Assembly (NCBI RefSeq): GCF_001202025.1
Contig: NZ_LGHS01000076.1
Span: 186,001 to 250,000 of the forward strand
Reading direction: 5' to 3'
Length of the DNA: 64,000 nucleotides
Origin: Pseudorhodobacter aquimaris
GTDB lineage: Bacteria > Pseudomonadota > Alphaproteobacteria > Rhodobacterales > Rhodobacteraceae
This document shows positions 26,006 through 33,793 of this stretch, in pieces (within the stretch, counting starts at the first letter, position 1; every line of letters starts with the position of its first letter). Position numbers and translations under genes: made by a program. A model generated the notes under the pieces. The model made no database searches, was not told the origin of the DNA, and was given only the letters and a program-made list of their open reading frames with translations.

Positions 26006-27271
26006 ATGACAATCCCCTCGCATGTCATCGAGATGCTGCAAAAGATCCGCAGCCGGTTTCAGACGGCACCCCTGAAGGCGCGTTTGCTGCCCAAGGGGGA
26101 GGCATTTGCCACCCTGCGCACAGTGCGCCGGGCAAGCACGGCTTCGGTGGCGAAATACTGGGACCGCTTCGGGGCGACCACCACGCCAGAGGATCACGAT
26201 GCGATGGCCGACCCTTTGACCATGGCCGCCCCTGATCGTTTCAGCGCGAATATCGAGAATTTTATCGGCACGGTCAAAGTTCCGGTGGGCATCATCGGGC
26301 CTTTACGGATCAACGGGTTGAATGCCCATGGTGATTATCACGTGCCCATGGCCACCACCGAGGCGGCTCTGGTGGCCTCTTATGCGCGCGGGGCCTATGC
26401 GGCCAGTAAATCGGGCGGCATCAGTACGGCCTTGCTCTATGAGGGGGTGATCCGCACGCCGGCCTTTGTTCTGGACGGTTTGCTGGATGCGGGAATGTTC
26501 GTGGAATGGGTGGTGCAGGAAATCACAGCCCTCAAGGCGGTTGCCGAAGGCACCACCGGTCACGGTAAGCTGGTCTCGGTAGAGCCGGTGATCGACAATA
26601 ACGTCGTGTTCCTGATCTGCCGTTACAGTACGGGCGATGCGGCGGGGCAGAATATGGTGACCATCGCCACCAATGCACTGTGCGAGGATATCGCGGCGCG
26701 TTGCCCGATTGCGCTGAAGGCGTGGTATATCGAGGGGAATTTCTCGGGCGATAAAAAGGCCTCGTTTCTAGGGCTGGTCACGGGACGCGGGCGCAAGGTC
26801 AGCGCCTCTGTCACCCTAACGGCCGATGTGGTCCAGAAAACGCTGGGCACCACGGTGCAGGCGATGCTGGAATACGGTCAGGTCGCCAATCTGGGCGCGC
26901 ATCTGTCGGGGCAATTGGGGGCACAGGCGCATTTCGCCAATGGTCTCGCCGCGCTCTATATCGCCACCGGACAGGATGCAGCCTGCGTTGCGGAAAGCGC
27001 GATTGGCATTACCCGAATGGAGGCCCGCGGCGAGGATCTGTTCTGCTCGGTCACGATGCCGAATATCCTTGTCGGTTCGGTCGGGGGCGGGACATCCCTG
27101 CCCAGCCAATCCGCAGGGTTGAACATATTGGGGCTGAAAGGGCCGGGCAAGGGCGCCGCCCTGGCCGAGGTCGCTGCCGCAACCTGTCTTTGCGGTGAGA
27201 TTTCCATCGTGGCGGCCATTGCGGCGGGCCATTTCACCCGCGCCCATGAACAGCTGGCGCGGCAAAGATGA
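26006..27271 (+). CDS. Hydroxymethylglutaryl-CoA reductase, class I-like
   Basis: HMG-CoA reductase makes mevalonate from HMG-CoA with two NAD(P)H. The 421-residue soluble protein shows the class I run ENFIGTVKVPVGIIGPL (about 84-100), catalytic Glu near 119 in PMATTEAALVASYARG, catalytic Lys near 251 in SGDKKASF, Asp near 325 in ATGQDAACVAES, TMPNILVGSVGGGTSLPSQ, and a C-terminal His in AGHFTRAHEQL. All four catalytic residues are present. GGAGG lies before ATG 26006. It is the first gene of a seven-gene coupled operon. I saw no other mevalonate gene in the window; Rhodobacterales usually make isoprenoids by the MEP route, so its role may be specialised. The 320 bases upstream contain no gene I can support. 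Confidence 0.93.
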   Translation: MTIPSHVIEMLQKIRSRFQTAPLKARLLPKGEAFATLRTVRRASTASVAKYWDRFGATTTPEDHDAMADPLTMAAPDRFSANIENFIGTVKVPVGIIGPLRINGLNAHGDYHVPMATTEAALVASYARGAYAASKSGGISTALLYEGVIRTPAFVLDGLLDAGMFVEWVVQEITALKAVAEGTTGHGKLVSVEPVIDNNVVFLICRYSTGDAAGQNMVTIATNALCEDIAARCPIALKAWYIEGNFSGDKKASFLGLVTGRGRKVSASVTLTADVVQKTLGTTVQAMLEYGQVANLGAHLSGQLGAQAHFANGLAALYIATGQDAACVAESAIGITRMEARGEDLFCSVTMPNILVGSVGGGTSLPSQSAGLNILGLKGPGKGAALAEVAAATCLCGEISIVAAIAAGHFTRAHEQLARQR

Positions 27272-28173
27272 CCCTAGCGGCACTTTGGACCTATCAGGCG
27301 GAACGCTTTCCCCTGTTTAAAACCGTGCCACTTCTGGCGGTGTTCTCGGCGGCCAGCATCTGCGTCTCGGCAGAACTTGCGGGGCGGCCCTTGCCCGGCG
27401 CGGGCGCTTATCTGGCGGGCTTTATCCTTGCGATGCTGTTGTTTTTCCAGATGCGCGTTTGCGATGAATACAAGGACCTGGAGGATGACCGGCGTTATCG
27501 GCCCGACCGTCCCATCCCGCGCGGATTGGTGTCCTTGCGTCTGGTCATCGGGCTTGGGGTGGTCTCGTTACCGCTGGCGGCTTTGGCGGCGCTTTTGTGG
27601 CATCCGCCCGCATTATGGCTTTTGGCGCTGGTCTGGATATGGCTGGCGGCAATGACGGTGGAATTCGCTGTGCCCGCATGGCTCAAGGCGCGCCCCTTGC
27701 TCTATCTGCTCAGCCATATGGCGATCATGCCGTTGATTGATCTTTTGCTGACAGGGCTGGAATGGATGCCTTTTGGCAGCGCGGCAAGCGGTCTGTGGAT
27801 GTTTCTGGCGCTGTCTTTTGTGAACGGCTGCGTATTGGAGGTCGGTCGAAAACTCTGGGCCCCTGAAAGTGAGATTGACGGGGTAGAGAGCTATTCCCGC
27901 ATGTGGGGGCCACGGCGCGCGGCGCTTGTCTGGGGGATGAGTGTCTTGCTGTCATTCGCGCTATTGCTGGGCGTGTCGGCTGCGGTGGGAGCATTTGCGA
28001 TCAGCTTGGTTTTGGGCGGTTTTGGCGTTCTGAGCTGCCTTTTGGCGGCGCGGCGCTATGCGCAAGCCCCGACACAGCTGAATGAAAAGCGCATGGATAA
28101 GATCGCGGGTCTTTGGGTTTTTGCCTGCTACGCGATTGCGGGCTTTGTGCCAGTTTTGATGGGGGCAACATGA
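27268..28173 (+). CDS. UbiA-type membrane prenyltransferase with unusual second motif
   Basis: UbiA enzymes transfer a prenyl group from a prenyl diphosphate to an acceptor within the membrane. This 301-residue protein has about eight membrane segments. The first Asp-rich motif is clear: CDEYKDLEDDRRYRPDRPIPRG (residues 65-86, split by a few variants). The normal second Asp-rich motif is replaced by LEVGRKLWAPESEIDGVESYS (190-210). This GRK..APE.E..GV..YS pattern marks an uncharacterised subgroup, to my memory. It overlaps the HMG-CoA reductase stop by 4 bases and ends in an ATGA overlap with the next gene. Acceptor and chain length are unknown. Confidence 0.85.
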   Translation: MTLAALWTYQAERFPLFKTVPLLAVFSAASICVSAELAGRPLPGAGAYLAGFILAMLLFFQMRVCDEYKDLEDDRRYRPDRPIPRGLVSLRLVIGLGVVSLPLAALAALLWHPPALWLLALVWIWLAAMTVEFAVPAWLKARPLLYLLSHMAIMPLIDLLLTGLEWMPFGSAASGLWMFLALSFVNGCVLEVGRKLWAPESEIDGVESYSRMWGPRRAALVWGMSVLLSFALLLGVSAAVGAFAISLVLGGFGVLSCLLAARRYAQAPTQLNEKRMDKIAGLWVFACYAIAGFVPVLMGAT

Positions 28174-30557
28174 CGTCGGTTTTAATCAGCCAAGAGCGCG
28201 CAAGCGATGTCGCCGAGGTTGGCGGCAAGGCCGCGGCCCTGTCGCGACTGGCGGCTTTGGGGTTCAACCCGCCGGCGTTTTTTGTGATCCGCGCCGAAGC
28301 CTTTGAGGCGGGCACAAAGCCAAAGGATCTGGAGGCTGCCCTGACGGCCTTGGGCGCTGGGCCCTTTGCGGTGCGCAGTTCGGGCCGGGCCGAGGATGGC
28401 GCGCAACACAGCCATGCCGGACAGTTCGACACCCGTTTGAACGTGGCCGGGGGCGAGGTTTGGCAAGCGGCGGTGGAGGTCTGGCAATCGGGGTTTTCCG
28501 ATACTGTCGCAACCTACCGCGCGGTGAAATCGGGCGGTGAGGCCGAGGGGCCTGCCGTGATCGTGCAGCGGATGATTGAGGCTGTCTCCGCAGGGGTTGC
28601 CTTTTCTGCCGATCCGGTCAGCGGGCTGCGCAACAAGGTTGTAATCTCGGCCATTGCAGGGCTGGGCGAACGTCTGGTCTCGGGCGAGGAAGACGGCGAG
28701 GGGTGGACCGTGGACAGCAGCGTGCATGGACCCGCCACGCCAAAGGTCCTGACCCCGGATCAGGCGGCACAGGTGGCCGACCTTGCCCGTCGCGCCGAGG
28801 CGGCTTTTGGCTCGCCGCAAGATATCGAATGGGCCTTTGATGCCGAGGGGCTGCATATCTTGCAATCGCGGCCCATCACCACGGCGCTGTTTCCGCCACC
28901 GCAGCCGGACACGGCCCTGACGATCTTTGACAACTCCAATATCGTCGAGAGCTATCCCAGCATGGTCAGCCCGCTAACCTATTCTTTTGCGGTGCATATC
29001 TATGCGCGGGTTTATCGGGCCTTTGTCACGCTTTTGGGGGTGCCTGAGGCAAAAATTGACGCCAATGCGGCGGTCTTTGGCAATATGCTGGGGCGCGTTG
29101 ACGGGCGGGTCTATTACAACCTTGTCAACTGGTATCAGGCGCTGGCGCTACTGCCGGGGTTTTCGCTGAACCGGGCCTATATGGAAACCATGATGGGGGT
29201 TGCAACGCCGATGCCCGCAGAGGTGACCGATGCGATCGGCCCGCCACCGGCGCAAGGGGCCGCCCGCCTGTTGGAGTATCTGAAGCTGGTCAAGGTCGGC
29301 GGCGGTCTGATCTGGCAGGCCGTCCGGTTGCCGCGCACGCGGGCACGGTTTTACGCGCGTTTGAATGCGGCGCTTGACAGCGGCTTTGATCCCGGCACGG
29401 CGGGGCCAACGGCGCTTGCCGCCGAATACCGCCGGATCGAGAGCAGCCTGCTGGACCGTTGGGACGCGCCTTTGGTCAATGATTTTCTATGCATGATCGC
29501 CTTTGGCGCCTCACGCAATCTGTTGGAGAAATGGCTGGGGCCAGAGGGCTTGCGCCTGCATAATGACGTGATGATCGGGCAGGGCGATATCATTTCCGCC
29601 GAGCCTGCACAGCGCATCGCCAAATTGGGGCAAATGGTCGGGGCGGCGGGCCTTGCGGATGCGCTGCGCGAACAGGGGCTGGCGGCCCTTGAGGGGCACC
29701 CCCAGATTGCTGCCGAGGTGCAGGCCTATCTGGAGAAATTCGGCGACCGTTGCACCGAAGAGCTGAAGCTGGAGAGCATCCCCCTGAGTGATGATCCAAC
29801 CAGCCTGTTGCAGGCAATTGCCGCCAGTGCCGCGCGGGACCCCAAGGCCCAGCACATCACGCCAGAGCCGGACTGGAAGGCGCTGTTTCCGAAAAATCCG
29901 GTCAAACGGCGGGTTGCGAAATGGCTGATCGGCTGGACCAAGAACCGTGTGCGGGACCGTGAGAACCTGCGGTTCGAAAGAACGCGCATCTTTGGCTATA
30001 CCCGCCGCGTTTTCCTTGCCCTTGGGCGGGAGTTTGCAGCGCGTGACCTGTTGGCCGCCCCGCGCGATGTGTTCTTTTTGACCAAGGATGAACTGCTCGG
30101 CGCGGTGGAGGGGTACGGGCTGTCGCCGGACCTCAAGGCGCATGTGGCGTTGCGAAAGGCCGAGGATCTGGCCGCCGCCAAACGGCCGGACCCGCCGGAA
30201 CGGATAGAGCTGCGCGGACCGGCCATCGCGCCGCAGTGGAACGACGTCCCGTCCGCGCAGGACAATGCTGCCGCGCGCAGTGGTACGGGCTGTTCGGCGG
30301 GGCAGGTGACGGCACGGGCAAGGGTGATCCGCGACCCGCGGACCGAATCCCTGACCCCCGGTGATATCTTGGTCGCCCGCCATACCGATCCGGGCTGGAT
30401 TGCCGTGTTTTCCAATGCCGCCGCGATTGTGGTGCGGGAGTTGGGCATTCCTTGTGTGGTCGGCCTTAAGGGGGCGACGCAATGGATCAGGGACGGTGAG
30501 ACCCTTACCGTTGATGGGGCAACCGGGCAGGTGGAGCGCTGCGATGCAGAGATGTGA
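28170..30557 (+). CDS. PEP synthase/dikinase-like protein lacking the phosphohistidine loop
   Basis: The 795-residue protein has the layout of PEP synthase-like enzymes (compare rifampin phosphotransferase). An N-terminal ATP-grasp domain contains VGGKAAALSRL, PFAVRSSGRAEDG (65-77), IVQRMIEAVSAGVAFSADPV and IEWAFDAEGLHILQSRPI (219-236); then comes a long middle domain; last is a C-terminal swivelling domain. Family members end with a loop GG-x-x-SH-x-A-I-V-A before RELGIP, whose His carries phosphate. Here the text runs TDPGWIAVFSNAAAIVV directly into RELGIPCVVG, so about 13 residues including the His are absent, in frame. It may be unable to perform phosphotransfer. Start ATG 28170 overlaps the UbiA stop. 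Confidence 0.85.
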   Translation: MTSVLISQERASDVAEVGGKAAALSRLAALGFNPPAFFVIRAEAFEAGTKPKDLEAALTALGAGPFAVRSSGRAEDGAQHSHAGQFDTRLNVAGGEVWQAAVEVWQSGFSDTVATYRAVKSGGEAEGPAVIVQRMIEAVSAGVAFSADPVSGLRNKVVISAIAGLGERLVSGEEDGEGWTVDSSVHGPATPKVLTPDQAAQVADLARRAEAAFGSPQDIEWAFDAEGLHILQSRPITTALFPPPQPDTALTIFDNSNIVESYPSMVSPLTYSFAVHIYARVYRAFVTLLGVPEAKIDANAAVFGNMLGRVDGRVYYNLVNWYQALALLPGFSLNRAYMETMMGVATPMPAEVTDAIGPPPAQGAARLLEYLKLVKVGGGLIWQAVRLPRTRARFYARLNAALDSGFDPGTAGPTALAAEYRRIESSLLDRWDAPLVNDFLCMIAFGASRNLLEKWLGPEGLRLHNDVMIGQGDIISAEPAQRIAKLGQMVGAAGLADALREQGLAALEGHPQIAAEVQAYLEKFGDRCTEELKLESIPLSDDPTSLLQAIAASAARDPKAQHITPEPDWKALFPKNPVKRRVAKWLIGWTKNRVRDRENLRFERTRIFGYTRRVFLALGREFAARDLLAAPRDVFFLTKDELLGAVEGYGLSPDLKAHVALRKAEDLAAAKRPDPPERIELRGPAIAPQWNDVPSAQDNAAARSGTGCSAGQVTARARVIRDPRTESLTPGDILVARHTDPGWIAVFSNAAAIVVRELGIPCVVGLKGATQWIRDGETLTVDGATGQVERCDAEM

Positions 30558-31644
30558 GATCGAATCCAAAGCCGCCTTTGACCACATCCGCTATGCCCAG
30601 CTTTGGGAAGATGCCGATGTGCTCACCGAAGCCTTGGGCGATTGCGCGGGCGGGACTTTGGTCTCGATCTGCTCTGCGGGTGATAATGCGCTGGCGATGC
30701 TGACGCTGGACCCTGAAAAGGTCGTGGTGGTGGACCTGTCTCCGGCCCAGATTGCCTGCCTTCAGTTGCGGATTGGTATGTTTCGCAATCTGGATCACGC
30801 GGAATTTCTGGCGCTGATGGGGGCGCGTCCCTCAACCAAACGCAAGGCGCTTTTGGCCAAGGCGTTGGCGGGGGCCGCCCCTGAGGTGCAGGCGTTCTGG
30901 AACGCTCTGGGCGATGAGGTCGCCCAGCACGGCGCGGGCGGTGTCGGCAAGTTTGAGCGTTACTTCCGCATCTTTCGAACCCGGCTTTTGCCCTTGGTCC
31001 ATTCCCGCAAGACGATTGATGCGATCTTTGTGCCGCGCCCCAAGGCAGCGCGTCAGGCGTTCCTTGACAGGCGGTTCAACACTTGGCGCTGGCGGTTGTT
31101 GCTGAACGTCTTTTTCTCGCGCTTTGTTATGGGGCGGATGGGGCGGGACAAGGCCTTTTTCGACCATGTCGAGGGCAGTCCCGCACAGCATGTCGCGCGC
31201 CGTATCCATCATGCGGCTGTTATTGGCGAACCGGCGCAAAACCCCTATCTCCACTGGATCATGAAGGGCACCCATGGGGCGGCCCTGCCGATGACATGGC
31301 GGGCCGAGCATTTCGAGGTGATCAAATCCCGTCTGGACCGGCTCGACATCCGCCCCGGATCGTTGGAGGCCTTTATTTCAACCGGCGAGAAGGCGGACGG
31401 GTTCAACCTGTCCGATATTTTCGAGTATATGTCGCCCGGGGTCTTTGCGCAGGTTTACGGCAGTATTCTGCGCGCCTCGGCCCCCGGTGCGCGGTTGGTC
31501 TATTGGAACATGATGGCCCCGCGCCGTGTGCCGCAGGCTTTTGCGGATAGGGTGACAACCCGCAGCGATATCGAGGATCGGCTGAAACCACGCGACAAGG
31601 CGTTCTTTTATTCCGATCTGGTTGTGGAAGAGGTCAAAGGGTGA
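30544..31644 (+). CDS. DUF3419 protein, BtaA-like aminocarboxypropyltransferase
   Basis: The 366-residue protein belongs to the family of BtaA, which transfers the 3-amino-3-carboxypropyl group of S-adenosylmethionine to diacylglycerol in betaine lipid synthesis. Visible family features are IRYAQLWEDADVL (15-27), the SAM-binding LVSICSAGDNALAML (39-53), VVVVDLSPAQIACLQLRIGMF, and the C-terminal ADGFNLSDIFEYMSP. No BtaB-type N-methyltransferase is adjacent, so a complete betaine lipid pathway is not shown here. ATG 30544 overlaps the preceding gene by 14 bases. The acceptor may be a lipid made by other enzymes of this operon. Confidence 0.85.
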   Translation: MQRCEIESKAAFDHIRYAQLWEDADVLTEALGDCAGGTLVSICSAGDNALAMLTLDPEKVVVVDLSPAQIACLQLRIGMFRNLDHAEFLALMGARPSTKRKALLAKALAGAAPEVQAFWNALGDEVAQHGAGGVGKFERYFRIFRTRLLPLVHSRKTIDAIFVPRPKAARQAFLDRRFNTWRWRLLLNVFFSRFVMGRMGRDKAFFDHVEGSPAQHVARRIHHAAVIGEPAQNPYLHWIMKGTHGAALPMTWRAEHFEVIKSRLDRLDIRPGSLEAFISTGEKADGFNLSDIFEYMSPGVFAQVYGSILRASAPGARLVYWNMMAPRRVPQAFADRVTTRSDIEDRLKPRDKAFFYSDLVVEEVKG

Positions 31645-32951
31645 GCGCGTTTTGGCAACTCATGCTGGCGCTGGCCTCGGTCGCGGTTTTGCTGGGGCTG
31701 ATGGGCGTGGTGCGCCAGCTTGCGGCAAAGTGGCAGATCGGCGCCGAGGTGCAGCGCAAGCTGATCCATATCGGCACCGGGCTTTATGCGCTGATGCTGC
31801 CGTGGCTGTTTCCCGAACGTTGGCCGGTCTATGTGCTGGTGGGGGTGACGCTTGGCGTGCTGCTGGTTCTGCGCTTGCCGAATTCACGTCTGGGCAAGAC
31901 CCTGCACGGTGTCGCGCGGAGTTCTTACGGCGATCTTCTCTTAGCGATTTCGGTGGGTCTGTGCCTGTTTCTGGCACAGGAGCAGCTCTATCTTTATGTC
32001 TTGCCGATCGCGGTTCTGACCCTTGCCGATGCCGCCGCCGCCTTGGCGGGCAGCACCTATGGCACCCGGTTTTTCAAAATCGAGGACGGGACCAAGAGCA
32101 TCGAGGGCAGCGTGGTCTTTTTCACCGTCACACTGTTGATTTCCATGCTTTGCCTTATGCTGATGACGGGGTTTGCGCCGCTGAATATCATCGCGCTTTC
32201 TGTCATGGTCGCGGGCTTTGGCACCTTGGTTGAGGCAACCAGCTGGCGCGGGTTTGACAATTTCTTCCTGCCGCTTGGCCTGCTGGTGTTCTTGTCGGTC
32301 CATGCGACCAGCGCCTTACCGGAATTGATGACCCTTGCGGGGATTTTTGCCATCAGCATCTTTGCCTTTCGGGGCGTTGCGCCAAGGATCGGGCTGAATG
32401 ATCACACAGCACATGTCTATGTTATCACGGTGTTTTTGCTGCTTGCGGTGACGATGGTGCAAAATGCGCTTTTGCCCATTCTGGTGCTGGCGGCCCATGT
32501 CTGGGCGCGCAGTACCACCCCTTGCAAGGCGAGATTTCCCGATATTGATATCGTCGCTGCGCTGGCGCTTGTCAGCTTTGGCTGGCTGACCTTGGGGACG
32601 GCAAGTGGTTGGAATGCCGTCAGCTTTTACGGGATGACGGCGATGGGCATGACGCTGGGGTTAAGCGCGCTTGACCTGACGCCCCAAAGGCCCGCGCGGC
32701 GCATCGCGGTGCTTATGGCCGAGGCGGGCGCGCTTTGCCTGCTTTATGCGGGGGTGATCAGCCTGAACCCGGATGCGTCGAACTGGAACGGGGCGATGTG
32801 GCCGGTGGTGCTGGGTTGTCTTTTTCTGGCGGCTGCTGTTCCTTCCTTATTTCCGCAGTGGTTTTTTCGGGCGCGTGTGGGCAAGCTGACGCTGCTGGCG
32901 CTTGTGATCCCGCTTTCTACTTATTTGATCTCGATTGGTATTTCCGCATGA
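31641..32951 (+). CDS. Phytol/dolichol kinase-like membrane protein with extra C-terminal half
   Basis: The N-terminal half (about 1-210) resembles CTP-dependent phytol and dolichol kinases and related cytidylyltransferases. It shows VQRKLIHIGTGLYALMLPW (38-56), LTLADAAAALAGSTYGTRFF (127-145) and the nucleotide-binding TKSIEGSVVFF (151-161). The second half (about 210-436) adds six or so more hydrophobic segments, which I do not recognise. It could phosphorylate a prenyl alcohol or activate a lipid phosphate. GTG 31641 overlaps the stop of the DUF3419 gene (GTGA), and its own stop overlaps the next start (ATGA). Confidence 0.8.
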   Translation: MSAFWQLMLALASVAVLLGLMGVVRQLAAKWQIGAEVQRKLIHIGTGLYALMLPWLFPERWPVYVLVGVTLGVLLVLRLPNSRLGKTLHGVARSSYGDLLLAISVGLCLFLAQEQLYLYVLPIAVLTLADAAAALAGSTYGTRFFKIEDGTKSIEGSVVFFTVTLLISMLCLMLMTGFAPLNIIALSVMVAGFGTLVEATSWRGFDNFFLPLGLLVFLSVHATSALPELMTLAGIFAISIFAFRGVAPRIGLNDHTAHVYVITVFLLLAVTMVQNALLPILVLAAHVWARSTTPCKARFPDIDIVAALALVSFGWLTLGTASGWNAVSFYGMTAMGMTLGLSALDLTPQRPARRIAVLMAEAGALCLLYAGVISLNPDASNWNGAMWPVVLGCLFLAAAVPSLFPQWFFRARVGKLTLLALVIPLSTYLISIGISA

Positions 32952-33793
32952 CACAACAGGTTTTCCGTGCCGATGGCGCAAAGATCACCGCCTATCTGGA
33001 CGCGCCGGAATGGGACGGCATGCCCGCCGCGGCGTTGGGGGCATTCACGTGCAAGACGGCGGCGGCGGGGGCGGATGTATTGGCCCAGGCCCTTGCCTTT
33101 ATCCGTGAGGCGGGGCTGCGCCGTGTTATCGGCCCGATGGAGGGCGACACTTGGCACAGCTACCGTTTCGTGACCCAAAGCGACGGCAGCCCGGAGTTCT
33201 TGATGGAGCCTGCGGATAATCCCCTTGCACTGAAGGTCATGCAAGACGCGGGCTTTGCCCAGATCAGCCGCTATTTCTCGGCCCGTGTGCCGCTTGCACA
33301 GGTGGCGCGGACGGCCCCGCCCGCCACTGCGGCATTTGAGGTTAGCCCGTGGGACGGGACCAACCCCGAGGTGCTGTTCGATCAGGTCTTTACCCTGTCG
33401 AGCGCGGCCTTTTCGCGCAATGCCTTTTACAAACCGATCAGCCGTGACGCATTTCTGGCGATGTATATGCCCATGGTGCCATTGCTGCGGCAAGAGTTGA
33501 TCTTTTTCGCCCGCCGCCCGGATCAGAGCCTTGCGGGTTTTTTGTTCGGCACCCCGAATTATGCCGAAGGGCCAAAGCCGCGCAGCGCCATCTTGAAAAC
33601 CTATGCCAGTCTGGAAAAAGGGGCGGGGCAGCATCTGGCCCATGCCTTTCACACTGCGGCATTGGCGGGGGGCTATGATACGGCCATCCATGCGTTGATC
33701 CATGAGGATAACCTTTCTGCATTGCGCAGCGCGGCCGAAGGGGCCGAGGTCTTTCGCCGTTACGGGTTGTTCGGGCTGGTTCTGGATGACTAA
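32948..33793 (+). CDS. GNAT-like acyltransferase, unassigned
   Basis: The 281-residue soluble protein looks like an atypical member of the GNAT N-acyltransferase superfamily. Characteristic segments are AFIREAGLRRVIGPMEGDTWHSYRFVTQ, FLMEPADNPLALKVMQDAGFAQISRYFSARV and, in the second half, FARRPDQSLAGFLFGTPNY, followed by HLAHAFHTAALAGGYDTAIHALIHEDNLSA. The duplicated pattern suggests two GNAT-like halves. The acyl donor and the acceptor are unknown. Start ATG 32948 overlaps the upstream stop by 4 bases, and its end overlaps the ligase gene by 8 bases. Acylation of an amino group made by the DUF3419 enzyme is one idea. Confidence 0.65.
   Translation: MTQQVFRADGAKITAYLDAPEWDGMPAAALGAFTCKTAAAGADVLAQALAFIREAGLRRVIGPMEGDTWHSYRFVTQSDGSPEFLMEPADNPLALKVMQDAGFAQISRYFSARVPLAQVARTAPPATAAFEVSPWDGTNPEVLFDQVFTLSSAAFSRNAFYKPISRDAFLAMYMPMVPLLRQELIFFARRPDQSLAGFLFGTPNYAEGPKPRSAILKTYASLEKGAGQHLAHAFHTAALAGGYDTAIHALIHEDNLSALRSAAEGAEVFRRYGLFGLVLDD

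Noticed and set aside
26006-27271. Class II (mevalonate-degrading) HMG-CoA reductase
   Set aside because: The ENFIGTVKVPVGIIGPL run, the TMPNILVGSVGGGT segment and the order of catalytic residues fit the class I type used for synthesis. No mevalonate catabolic genes are nearby.
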